A DNA stretch of 64,000 nucleotides from positions 372,001 to 436,000 of the forward strand of contig VLTN01000027.1 of assembly GCA_008330645.1 (NCBI GenBank). Direction: 5' to 3'. The notes beneath the pieces are model-generated. The model saw only the letters and a list, made by a program, of their open reading frames with translations. It had not been told where the DNA came from and did no database searches. The translations under genes were made by a program, and so were the position numbers. The DNA comes from Cafeteria roenbergensis. Its lineage: Eukaryota > Sar > Bigyra > Bicosoecida > Cafeteriaceae. Positions 50,480-59,182 of the stretch are shown here, in pieces. Numbering within the stretch: the stretch's first letter is position 1; each line of letters begins with the position of its first letter.

Positions 50480-51199
50480 ATGGCTGCCGCCGCTCCAAGG
50501 CGGACTGCTGCGGCCGGCTCCAGGTCAAAGAAGTCGCCCGAGGAGGACGCGGAAGCCGCCAAGGAGGTGAGACGCGAGCGCCGCGGCATGTGCACCGTCG
50601 CTGCATGCTCGCGCCGGCGCCGCGCCCCAAGCCAGCCGAGGACACCCGTGCCGCTGGTGGTGTGCCCGCAATTGCGGCCTGTGTTGGCTCCCGCGCAGAG
50701 GGAGATGGCGGAGCTGCTTCGCAAGCTGAAGGAGGCTACAGCGGTGCCTGAGCACGCTGCTCGACGAGTGAGGAAGCTGGACGACATGGTCTCGTACCTG
50801 CGCAAGGCCAAGCGCCAAGTGGACGCAACAGTTGCTGCCGACGAGGCGCGCCTGGCCGAGCTGGACCGCGAGGCCGCGTCTCTCGAGCGCACGATCGGGA
50901 GCATCAGAGCGCACCGGCGCGCAATGGAGGCCGAGAGGGACGACATCGTGGCGAGGCTCAAGGCCGGCGAGACGGGCTTCACCGGCTTCGTCAAGGAGAC
51001 GAGCGCGACCACGGCGGTCACCGCCCGCCGCAATGCCAGGCACCTCAGCAGTGCAGTCTCGCAGGAACTGCGCGCGTCTCGCGGGTACAGCGTGGACAAG
51101 GACAGCAAGCCGCACCTGGAGGCACCAGCCAGCGTCTTGGCAAAGGCCAGAGCCCTGGCGAGGAGAGCACCGGGCATTGGCGGCGGCGGCAGGGCCTGA
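50480..51199 (+). CDS. Small coiled-coil protein (two exons)
   Basis: Exons 50480-50566 and 50699-51199 (phase 0; GTGAGA donor, CAG acceptor), 195 residues. A basic N-terminus (AAGSRSKKSPEEDAEAAKE) leads into a long coiled coil: REMAELLRKLKEATAVPEHA, LDDMVSYLRKAKRQVDATVA, DEARLAELDREAASLERTIG and MEAERDDIVARLKAG. The C-terminal third is Ser/Ala/Arg-rich. I cannot assign a family; size and shape fit tethering or cytoskeletal adaptor subunits. Confidence 0.65.
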   Translation: MAAAAPRRTAAAGSRSKKSPEEDAEAAKEVRRERRGMCTVAACSRRRRAPSQPRTPVPLVVCPQLRPVLAPAQREMAELLRKLKEATAVPEHAARRVRKLDDMVSYLRKAKRQVDATVAADEARLAELDREAASLERTIGSIRAHRRAMEAERDDIVARLKAGETGFTGFVKETSATTAVTARRNARHLSSAVSQELRASRGYSVDKDSKPHLEAPASVLAKARALARRAPGIGGGGRA

Positions 51200-51564
51200 C
51201 TGCAGCGAAGGCCGCTCTGGCCTGGCTGGCTGCCAGGGTGCCTGGCTGCCTGGCGCCTCTCAAGGCGCTTGCTTCCGGGAGCCGGCTCGCCGTCGCGTCT
51301 GACAGTCTGCTTAACTCGTGTATGTGCGTTGCCTGGTGTAAAGGTTTGTTTGTTTGCCTGTGTCTGTGTCTGCGGCTGCGTCTGCGGCTGCGACCGAGCT
51401 GTGTGGCTCGCATGTGTCGGCCGAGCGGGCCGAGAGGCGGCCGATCACGAACCATCGCTGTGCAGTTGCAGAGGCCAAGCCACGGCCGGGCTGTCGACTC
51501 GGAATCACAGCGAGGCCACCAGACAGCCACCAGCGCGCCAGCACCTCACCGGGGCCTGAACCCA
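51200..51564. other. Convergent intergenic stretch with GT/TG repeat
   Basis: 365 bases between convergent genes. A simple tract at 51317-51390 mixes TTTG, TGTC and TGCGGC units. Nothing else is seen. Confidence 0.4.
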
Positions 51565-52622
51565 TCACGCCTCCTTGTCCGCCGACGGGGGCGACGCGCC
51601 CCCCGCCTCCCCCTCGGCGGCGCCCTCCGACCCCCTGACGCGCGCCGTGGCGTAGGAGAGGTACATATTCCACACCACGCCAACGCAGTTTGAGAAGACG
51701 ACGCGCATGGCGGCCGGCACGAGGCCAAAGTTGATCATCTGCGCGGCCGGCCACAGCGAGTAGTTGGCCAGCACGGCCGAGGCCCAGCCCTCGCGCAAAC
51801 GCCGCGGGGCGTCGTCGGCCCTTCCTTCCAGTGTGGCGGCGGTGACGAAGAACGCGGCGATGAACGGGGGCGCGAAGGCGATCTGGTCTACGAGCACGCG
51901 CTTGATGGTGGGCACGATGCCAGTGCCCCAGGCGCCCGTGACACGGCCGAGGAAGCCGTACCAGACAGTGAGCGTGGGCCCGACAAGCATGCAGTTCACC
52001 GCGATGAGACGCAAGCAGCGCTTGAAGTCGAAGTCCTCCGGCTTGACGCCCTCCACAACGAGCTGGCACAGCACATCGCCTGCGGGCAGGGCGCACACGC
52101 GCGAAGGCGCGAACACAGCGACGCCGCATGGCACAACGAGGCACTCGCCGTGCGGGAAGCGCCGGAACTTGCCCGGCGATCCCCCTCGAGCAAGCAGTGG
52201 GTTGCCTCAGCCCTGCTGCAGCCGCCTTTGGCCCATGGCACCTCGCCCGGCGCAGCCATGCCCGCGCGCAGAGAGTACGGACGCTGGTGGCAAGAGGAAC
52301 CAGCTGCCTGCCGCGCTGTCAGAGCTGCGCGTGCCGACGGAGCGCTGTCGCCGCGAGCCCAGACTTCCCAAACGCTTCACTCACCAGTTGCGCCGATGAC
52401 GCCGCTGGAAATCACGTTTCCCACCAGGGGGTAGCGGCCCATAAACGCCACGACCTTGCTCACGGCCCCGGCCTCCGGGGTGGGCGAGGACGACAAGGCG
52501 CGGCGAGGCGCCACGAAGCGGATTGGCTGGACAACTGCGCGCACCGGCGCCACCTGCACGGCGCTCCGGCAGCTGGCGCGGCCGACCGCGCGAGCGGCCA
52601 CGCGGGACGCAGAGAACATCAT
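51565..52622 (-). CDS. Mpv17/PMP22/Sym1-family membrane protein
   Basis: Exons 52385-52622 and 51565-52079 (phase 1; GTGAGT donor, CAG acceptor), 250 residues. The start MMFSASRVAARAVGRASCRS is a likely mitochondrial presequence. The family pattern follows: FMGRYPLVGNVISSGVIGATG joined over the intron to DVLCQLVVEG, then DFKRCLRLIAVNCMLVGPTL, WYGFLGRV, DQIAFAPPFIAAFFV, the family signature around NYSLWPAAQMINFGLVPAAMRVVFSN, and W.MYLSY near the end. These four-helix proteins sit in the mitochondrial inner or peroxisomal membrane; Mpv17/Sym1 is linked to mitochondrial DNA maintenance. The acidic tail is not conserved. Confidence 0.9.
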
Positions 52623-53020
52623 CCTGCTTGCGCGGGGCCAGGCGCGGAGTGCGGCGCCGGGGCCGTTCTGGGGGCGCCCTGTTGCTGTTTTCCGCTCCTT
52701 TGACGGCGCTGCCTCTGCGACGCTTCACGGAGAACAGAGCGCTTCGCCTGGGATTTATCCGCGCGCAAGTCGACGCACTTGCGCAGCGCGCGCACGCACG
52801 CCCGGGCGTTCTCCATTGGTCGGGTGTGAGCTGCCCCGCGCTTGCCTCGGCGCGCTGGTTCGGGCCTCGCCAAGCAGGCTGTGCGGGCGCCAGGCAGCGC
52901 TTGCCCATCGATCTCGAGCCATCGACACCCCCGCCGTGCTGCCACCCCGTCCTCGCAGCCGCAGGTCGGCAGCCCTCGGGCTGCAGCTCGCGCACGTAGC
53001 CCGGAGCTCCCTTTCCCACG
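52623..53020. promoter_or_regulatory. Shared upstream region of Mpv17-family and ferroportin genes
   Basis: 398 bases between divergent ATGs. No AATATT palindrome; one weak AT-rich site (GGGATTTATCC) lies near 52751. Confidence 0.35.
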
Positions 53021-54910
53021 ATGCTGGCCTTTTTGGACGTTGCGCTGCCCCGCGGACTCGAGTCGAGGCTGTATGCCAGCCACGCCCTGTCTCGGTGGGG
53101 CGACAGGATGTGGGCTTTTGCCGCTTCCATCGTCGTGGCGTCTGTGAGCGGGGGTGTGGCCACGCTCCCCGCGGCCTATGGCGCAATCGAGGGCATGTCG
53201 ACGTTTTTTGGAGGCGCGTCCGTGGGCGCCGCGCTTCGGACAACCCCGTCCCAAAGGCTCGGCGTGGTGCGCAAGGCGCTCGTCGCGCAAAACGTCAGCG
53301 TTGCCTTGAGCGCAGTTGCGGGCGTTTTCGCCCTGCTAATTGCGGAGGACACCGTGCTGGCGGGCAGTGACGCGTCAGGCTGGCTGCTCGCAGTGGCGGT
53401 GGGCGGCCTGATGCTCTTCGGCTGCTGTGCTGCAGTTGCCGGCCTTGCCAGCTCCCTGGCCGTCGAGAAGGACTGGGCCGTTGTGATTTGCGACGGCAAC
53501 GAGGACCGCCTGGCCCGCATGAACAGCACGATGCGGCGAATCGACCTCTTCTGCAAGACGGCCGCGCCCGCAATCACTGGCGCCCTCATGACCGCGGGCG
53601 TGGCGTGGGGTGCCGCCGGCGTGGCCGCGTGGAACGTTTTGTCGCTTGCTGTGGAGTACCGGCTGCTGGAGCTGGTCGCAGGCGGAGTTGCTGAGCTCGG
53701 GGGCACCGCCACCTCGCCAGCCCCCGTGCCTGAGCCAGGCGGCGGCGGCGGCTGCAGCGTGGAGCTCACAGCTCTACCGAAGCTCTCTGACAGTGCCAGC
53801 GAGACGGGGGCAGATGCGCCAGGCACGGCCGCCAGCGCTGCAGCGGCAAGCGGCGCGGAGGAGGGGTTGGCGTCGCACCGCGAGACGCTCGCGATGACGC
53901 CCGCCAGCGACGACCTCGACGCCGAGCGGCTCCGGCGCGGAGAGCCCGTCGCGTTTGCCGCGGCACCAGACGACAAGGCGATGGCGCCGGGGGCGGCGCT
54001 CAACGGGAGGGCTGCCCGGGACAGGGAGGGCGGCCCATCCGGCCCGCCGGGCGCGCGCAGCGGCAGCGGCAGCGGCAGCGGCAGCAGCGGAGGCGAGGCC
54101 GCGGTGGCGGTGGCGGCGCGGCCCCGCCTGACGGCGTGCCGCGTGCTCTGGCTGGCCGGGCAGCCGCTGCGCGACCTGGCCGCCGGCTGGGCGCAGTACC
54201 GGCGGCTCTCCTTCGTGGGCTCCGCCATGGGCCTGGTCATCCTCTACCTCTCCCTGCTGAGCTTCAACCGCGTCACGTCCAGCTTCCTCCTCTGGGCAGG
54301 CTTCGAGCCGTGGGCCATCGGCGTGGCGCAGGCGGTGGGCGCTGTCTGCGGGCTCTCCGCCACCTGCTGCGTGCCGGCCGCCCTGGCCAGGTTCGGGGTG
54401 CGGGGCACTGCCACCTACTCGGTGTGGGTCCAGCTGGCCATGCTGCTTCCCTCTCTGGCCGTCGTCCCCTTTGCGATGTCGGTCGAGGTCGCGTCCAACC
54501 CCGGGCCCGACGCGGACCGCCCGCCGCTTTGGGCGGTCGTGTGTCTTTGCTTGTCCCTGGCCGCGTCCAGGGCGGCGCTGTGGACCTTCGACCTCGCCGT
54601 GACGCAGATGCTGCAGCTCTGGGTCGACCCCGACGAGCGCACGCTCCTCAACGGCGTGCAGCGCTCGCTGACGTCTCTGTTCGGCGTGGCGGGCCTCCTC
54701 GCGGCAGTCGCGGTGCCCAACCCCTCGTCGTTCGGGTGGCTCGTCGTGGGATCCCTGGGCGTGGTGGCCGCCGCGGGCGTGGCCCATGGCTGCTTCTCCA
54801 GCGACAGGCCTGCAGCCCAGTTTGCGGCACTTGCGACCACGACCGCGAAGCCGACCAAGCATGAGGACGGCCCCGACCCGGAGCGCCCTTCGGCCGCAGC
54901 ATCCGCGTGA
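53021..54910 (+). CDS. SLC40A1: Ferroportin (SLC40A1/IREG family) iron exporter
   Basis: Single exon, 629 residues. Ferroportins export Fe2+ across the plasma or vacuolar membrane. The N-terminal half has SHALSRWGDRMWAFA (TM1 entry), paired helices, and the family signature VEKDWAVVICDGNEDRLARMN followed by STMRRIDLFCKTAAPAITGAL. A long Gly/Ser/Ala-rich cytoplasmic loop (about residues 225-365) follows. The second half resumes with LRDLAAGWAQYRRLSFVGSAMGLVILYLSL, WAIGVAQAVGA, and WTFDLAVTQMLQLWVDPDERTLLNGVQ. About twelve membrane segments are expected. Start MLAFLDVALPRGL is the only suitable ATG before TM1. Confidence 0.92.
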   Translation: MLAFLDVALPRGLESRLYASHALSRWGDRMWAFAASIVVASVSGGVATLPAAYGAIEGMSTFFGGASVGAALRTTPSQRLGVVRKALVAQNVSVALSAVAGVFALLIAEDTVLAGSDASGWLLAVAVGGLMLFGCCAAVAGLASSLAVEKDWAVVICDGNEDRLARMNSTMRRIDLFCKTAAPAITGALMTAGVAWGAAGVAAWNVLSLAVEYRLLELVAGGVAELGGTATSPAPVPEPGGGGGCSVELTALPKLSDSASETGADAPGTAASAAAASGAEEGLASHRETLAMTPASDDLDAERLRRGEPVAFAAAPDDKAMAPGAALNGRAARDREGGPSGPPGARSGSGSGSGSSGGEAAVAVAARPRLTACRVLWLAGQPLRDLAAGWAQYRRLSFVGSAMGLVILYLSLLSFNRVTSSFLLWAGFEPWAIGVAQAVGAVCGLSATCCVPAALARFGVRGTATYSVWVQLAMLLPSLAVVPFAMSVEVASNPGPDADRPPLWAVVCLCLSLAASRAALWTFDLAVTQMLQLWVDPDERTLLNGVQRSLTSLFGVAGLLAAVAVPNPSSFGWLVVGSLGVVAAAGVAHGCFSSDRPAAQFAALATTTAKPTKHEDGPDPERPSAAASA

Positions 54911-55249
54911 CGTGCAGCTCGCAGGCAGCGCGCGCTTGGACTGAGCTTGTGCTGCGCTCCTGCGCTTGATCCCTGGCTGCCCGGCACGCCAATTGCAGCG
55001 CCGTGTGTGGCAAAACGAGCAATGGCTCTCACGGCACGGTCGAAGCATGGTGATGCCGGCGGCGCACGCGCGATAGTGGCTGCTTGCATGCTCTCCGGCT
55101 GCGCAAGCGCCTGCGTTGTGTGACCTGCGTGTGATGAGGAGGTGCAAGTGCAATCGCTTGGCGCTCTGCCGGAAGGGCACGTCGCCTCAGCATCGCGCGC
55201 AAAGGCGCGCCGAGAGCGCGCCCGCACGGCCACACCGCCGCATCCGGAC
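54911..55249. other. Intergenic stretch
   Basis: 339 bases between two plus-strand genes; nothing recognised. Confidence 0.3.
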
Positions 55250-57043
55250 ATGGCAGCAGCGGCATCCAGCGCCGGAGCCGGCGGCTCGGAGAACCCGTTT
55301 GCGGGGGCCATGGAGGGGCTGAAAATCGCAGCGCTCGGCAAAAGCGAGGCAACCTCCGTGGAGCGCGCAGGCGCCGAGGTGCTCGAGGCGCTCTCCGACC
55401 CCGACCCCGTCGTCGACATTGAGATGTCGGCCGACGACTACAAGCGCGCCCCCGCGCTCGGCTCCTGGGACAAGCTTGGCGCCGGCGAGAAGGCCGGCAG
55501 CCCTTCCGAACCCCCCGAGGACCCGCGCGAGGTCGGCAACAAGGCACTGGAGTGGCTTCTCTTCCCCATGCCCGTGGATGCCTTCTTCCGCGACTGCTGG
55601 GAGCAGCGGCCGCTGATCATCCGTCGTCATGAGGTCGCGCCCGACTTCAACGCTGGGCTCTTGTCGCTGGCCGACATCCGCGGGCTGATCGAGGCTGGGC
55701 GTCTCACCTACGAGGACGACCTCGACGTGACTTCCTACAAGGACGGCAAGCGCTCCACGCACAACGGCACCGGCGTGGTGCCCCTGAGCGCTGCTCTCGA
55801 CAACCTGGAGAACCGCGGCCGGTCGCTCCGCATGCTCTGCCCGCACGCCCACCTGCGGCCCATCTACGGCCTCCTCTCCGCGTTGGAGGACGGGTTCGGC
55901 GCGTTTACGGGAAGCAACTCCTACCTCACCCCCGCCGGCACCCAGGGCTTCGCCCCCCACTACGACGACATCGAGGCCTTCCTCGTGCAGACCGAGGGCG
56001 CCAAGCGCTGGCGGGTGTACCGCCCCCTCTCCGCGTCCACCGTCCTGCCCCGCTTCTCCTCGCGCAACTTCGGCCAGGAGGACATCGGGTCCCCCGTGCT
56101 CGAGGCGGAGCTGCGCACCGGCGACCTCCTCTACCTCCCGCGCGGCTGGATCCACCAGGCGGTTGCCCTTCCGGGGTGCGCGTCCCTCCACCTCACCGTG
56201 TCGACGGCCATGCGCTTCACCTGGAAGGACCTGGTGTCGCTTGCGCTGGAGGCGGCAGTGGAGGCCGCGGCGGCCGAGGACCCGGCCCTGAACCGCACTC
56301 TGCCCCGCAACATGATGGACCTGCTCGGCGTGATGCGCGCAGACGACGACGGCGACAAGGACCGCGCTGCGCTGCTCGCGCACGCCAAGGAGCTCGTCGC
56401 AACGGCCGTGGGCCTCGTGGACACGGACGCTGCCGCGGATCAGATGGCCAGGCGCTTCCTCCGCCAGCGCCTGCCGCCCCTCGTGGACCCGGCCACGGCG
56501 GCCATGCAAGCCGAGTACACCGACCCGGCTGTGATGGAGTCTGTAGCGCTGCCGCCCCCCCCCGTGACGGCCACAGCCGCGGGCAGCTCCTCCTCGTCCG
56601 CCGCCGCCGCCTCCTCGGCCGCCTCGGCGGCGGCGGCGGACGAGGACGCCGCCAGCGTCGGGCCCCTCGAGTTTGGCCCCGCCTCCGTGGTTCGGCTGGC
56701 GCACCCACGTGCCACGCGCATGACGGTGGAGGCTGGAGAGTGCGTCGTGTACCACGCGCACACCAACTCGGTGCGCTTCGAGGGCGCGGAGGAGGGGCGC
56801 CTCGTGTTCGACATCGCTGTGGCGCCTGCCGTGGAAGCTCTGGTGCGCTCCTACCCGGGGTGGCTGCCCGCGCTGGAGCTGCCGGTGATGGAAGTGGACA
56901 GCGAAGACGAAGGCGGCGACAGCGAGGAGGACGGGGACGAGGACGAGGACGAGGCCAAGCCCGACTCGGGCCGCGCTGTCGTGCTTGGGATGGTTGAGGA
57001 GCTCGTCCGTGAGGGTGCTCTTGTGCTGCGCACGCTTGCGTGA
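55250..57043 (+). CDS. RIOX1: Ribosomal oxygenase NO66/RIOX1-like, JmjC histidyl hydroxylase
   Basis: Single exon, 597 residues. These Fe(II)/2-oxoglutarate oxygenases hydroxylate a histidine of a large-subunit ribosomal protein (uL2 for human NO66). The JmjC fold begins at PMPVDAFFRDCWEQRPLIIRRH and contains GSNSYLTPAGTQGFAPHYDDIEAF. Iron ligands are H237 and D239 in PHYDD and H302 in RGWIHQA. The helical dimerisation region follows (WKDLVSLALEAAVEAAAAEDPAL, RTLPRNMMDLLG), then a winged-helix-like end around VRLAHPRATRMTVEAGECVVYHAHTN and an acidic tail. The sequence between the ligands matches NO66 more closely than MINA53. The ATG at 55250 has the context ACATGG; the frame is open further 5' without support. 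Confidence 0.92.
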   Translation: MAAAASSAGAGGSENPFAGAMEGLKIAALGKSEATSVERAGAEVLEALSDPDPVVDIEMSADDYKRAPALGSWDKLGAGEKAGSPSEPPEDPREVGNKALEWLLFPMPVDAFFRDCWEQRPLIIRRHEVAPDFNAGLLSLADIRGLIEAGRLTYEDDLDVTSYKDGKRSTHNGTGVVPLSAALDNLENRGRSLRMLCPHAHLRPIYGLLSALEDGFGAFTGSNSYLTPAGTQGFAPHYDDIEAFLVQTEGAKRWRVYRPLSASTVLPRFSSRNFGQEDIGSPVLEAELRTGDLLYLPRGWIHQAVALPGCASLHLTVSTAMRFTWKDLVSLALEAAVEAAAAEDPALNRTLPRNMMDLLGVMRADDDGDKDRAALLAHAKELVATAVGLVDTDAAADQMARRFLRQRLPPLVDPATAAMQAEYTDPAVMESVALPPPPVTATAAGSSSSSAAAASSAASAAAADEDAASVGPLEFGPASVVRLAHPRATRMTVEAGECVVYHAHTNSVRFEGAEEGRLVFDIAVAPAVEALVRSYPGWLPALELPVMEVDSEDEGGDSEEDGDEDEDEAKPDSGRAVVLGMVEELVREGALVLRTLA

Positions 57044-57413
57044 GCTTGGCACCGCCTTTCTTGGTGGAGGTGCTCCTGCGCGACGCGCACATGCCCCTTG
57101 GAAACATCGCTTCGCTGCCTGCACAAAGGCCGCCGTGGGCGCGAGCACGGCCATGCAGATCGGTGTGTGTTGTGTGGGCGTGCGGCGTCTTCGAAATGTC
57201 CCGCTGGAAGGCGGCTGGGCGAAGCAGTTGCGCGCTGCGGCGCGCTTGCGTCTGACAGGTCGAAGCTGCAGAGCCGCCGCCTCGCAACCTGACGCGAGCG
57301 CGCGCGCATGCGACGGACGCCTCCCCCTCGTCCCACTGAGCGCCAGAGGCAGTCCTCGGGCAGCGCAGTTTCCGGCCTCTGGGGTGCGCGCAACAGCAGT
57401 TCAGCCGCCAGCC
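57044..57413. other. Intergenic stretch with GT-rich tract
   Basis: 370 bases between two plus-strand genes. A GTGTGTGTTGTGTGGG tract lies at 57162-57178, about 120 bases after the RIOX1 stop. Confidence 0.4.
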
Positions 57414-58844
57414 ATGGGAGCCTCGCAGTCTGTGCCTAAGAACGCTTCGCAGGTGCCTGACGCAGCTGCCGTGGCCCAGCAGCACGCAGCCACCGCTGGC
57501 GTGGCCGCCGCTGGCGGAAAGTGTCCTGTGGACCATTCCGCTGGAGCGGCGGGCGCAGTGTCCCCGGCTATGGCCGAGGCCGCTCGCGCGGGCGGCTGCC
57601 CCATCGACCACTCGAAGACAGGCTCTCAGGCCGGTGGGGCCGCTGCCGCTGGCAAGCATGCGGACGCCGGCAAGTGCCCTGTCGACCACACCGCAAAGGC
57701 GGCCTCAGCTGCCCCTGCCGCGGCCGGGGGAGAGTGCCCGATGGGGTACGACACGCCCGATCCCAACCGGCCCGCGTCCAACACCGGCAAGGTTTACAAC
57801 GTGTACGGCCAGGAGATCAACCCGAGGAACATGATGCCGTCCCTCGCGCAGAAGCCGGCCCCGGGGCAGAAGGCCCCCCTGTCCACGCACCGCGTGCAGT
57901 CGAACATCCCCAAGGGCGGCACCGAGTCGGAGACGTGGCTCTACCCGTCTCCGCAGCAGTTCTACAACGCCCTGGTGCGCAAGGATAAGGCGGACAATGT
58001 CTCGGAGGCCGACATGGAGCACGTGGTCGCCATCCACAACGCCATGAACGAGCGCGGCTGGTCCATGCTGAGGGAGTGGGAGACGCGCTTCCACGGCTCG
58101 GAGCTCCAGCCCGGGTGCCCCAAGCTCCGCCGGTTCATGGGCCGGCCCTTTGAGCCCAGCCCCAAGGCCCGCATCAAGGCGATGCTCGGCTTCGGCGAGC
58201 CCTTTGACCGCCACGACTGGTTCGTCGATCGCGGGGACGGCAAGGAGGTCCGCTACGTGCTTGACTACTACTTCGACTCCAAGGTCGAGGCTGCGGACCC
58301 CGACCCCAAGAGCACCAAGTGCATCCATGTGGACGTCCGCCCTGCTGTCGACAGCCCCGGCGCCTTCGTGGATCGCATCATGGCCTTCCCCGGCCGCGCG
58401 CTCGACGCCTTGAAGAACTTCAAGACTTTCGCCGACGGCACCGACCCGGAAGCCGTGCCAGAGAAGTTCACGGCAGCCCTTGGTGGCGGAGGCAGCTCCC
58501 GCAAGGGCGCCCAGCCGTCGTCCGCGGTGGAGTTCAAGACGGAGACCGCCCGCGCCGCCGCCGACCGCCTGGCGACCATGGACCGCAAGTGCAACCCCCT
58601 CCGAGTGAAGCTGGCGGAGGCCAAGACAGAGGACGAGGCCCGCACCGCCTTCGTGGGCCTGACTTACTGCCTGGGCACGGCCGCCTGCCCCGCCGAGGCC
58701 AGCGCGTTCATGCGCGCTGTGGAGTCGGCAACGCCCGCTCAGGATGAGTTGGAGGCCGGCCTCTTCGAGACCATGCGCGAGTGCGTGGTCGGGAAGATGG
58801 CCGCTGACGTTGCCGCCACCAAGGCTGAGGGTGCCCGTGCGTGA
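57414..58844 (+). CDS. HCCS: Holocytochrome c-type synthase (cytochrome c heme lyase) with four CP motifs
   Basis: Single exon, 476 residues. The enzyme attaches heme to the CXXCH motif of cytochrome c in the mitochondrial intermembrane space. The N-terminus MGASQS could be myristoylated. Four Cys-Pro heme-regulatory motifs follow: KCPVDH (C37), GCPIDH (C62), KCPVDH (C88) and ECPMGY (C108); animal HCCS has two. The catalytic region is well kept: NPRNMMP, ESETWLYPSPQQFYNALVRK, VVAIHNAMNERGWSMLREWE, PKARIKAMLGFGEPFDRHDW, YVLDYY, and STKCIHVDVRPAVDSPGAF. An extra C-terminal domain of about 130 residues, Ala/Lys-rich with a few cysteines, has no clear equivalent in the animal enzyme. This indicates System III cytochrome c maturation. 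Confidence 0.93.
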   Translation: MGASQSVPKNASQVPDAAAVAQQHAATAGVAAAGGKCPVDHSAGAAGAVSPAMAEAARAGGCPIDHSKTGSQAGGAAAAGKHADAGKCPVDHTAKAASAAPAAAGGECPMGYDTPDPNRPASNTGKVYNVYGQEINPRNMMPSLAQKPAPGQKAPLSTHRVQSNIPKGGTESETWLYPSPQQFYNALVRKDKADNVSEADMEHVVAIHNAMNERGWSMLREWETRFHGSELQPGCPKLRRFMGRPFEPSPKARIKAMLGFGEPFDRHDWFVDRGDGKEVRYVLDYYFDSKVEAADPDPKSTKCIHVDVRPAVDSPGAFVDRIMAFPGRALDALKNFKTFADGTDPEAVPEKFTAALGGGGSSRKGAQPSSAVEFKTETARAAADRLATMDRKCNPLRVKLAEAKTEDEARTAFVGLTYCLGTAACPAEASAFMRAVESATPAQDELEAGLFETMRECVVGKMAADVAATKAEGARA

Positions 58845-59182
58845 GCAAGTACGCGCGTGAGGCAGGCAAGGAGGCAGGGAGGCAGGGAGGAGACGTGTAC
58901 GTGTGGGAGTGAGTGCGATTGGCTTGCCTCGCGCCACCTTCCTTGCATGCGGCCAGGCAGCGGCTGGAACGCACCGCTCCCCAACTTTGCGCGGCTGCGA
59001 GCGCCGGGGGGCCGTGCTCACAACGTGTGCCCGCGCAAACAAACCCACCGGGTATACCACCGCGATGGGCCGGGCTCAAGGCGCGCAAAACCCAGCGCCC
59101 CGCAGCGCACACGGACCTCAGCTCCCGTGGCCTCTCACACGCGGCCAGCTCGACCACTCCGCTGTTGCGAGGGGGCAGAACG
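58845..59182. other. Convergent intergenic stretch
   Basis: 338 bases between HCCS and pantothenate kinase stops. A GGCAGGGA-type run (58857-58892) is followed by ACGTGTACGTGTGGG. No gene is seen. Confidence 0.35.

Noticed and set aside
53774-55180. Long antisense frame opposite ferroportin
   Set aside because: Same GC effect; the His/Arg-rich translation has no recognisable fold.
55187-57154. Long antisense frame (about 655 codons) opposite the NO66/RIOX1 gene
   Set aside because: High GC at third codon positions removes stops from the opposite strand. It has no domain, while the sense frame has complete JmjC iron ligands.
53021-58844. Iron/heme operon of ferroportin, NO66 and HCCS
   Set aside because: The three share a strand, but gaps of about 340-370 bases separate them and the genome uses ordinary eukaryotic promoters. 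Co-location alone does not support an operon.
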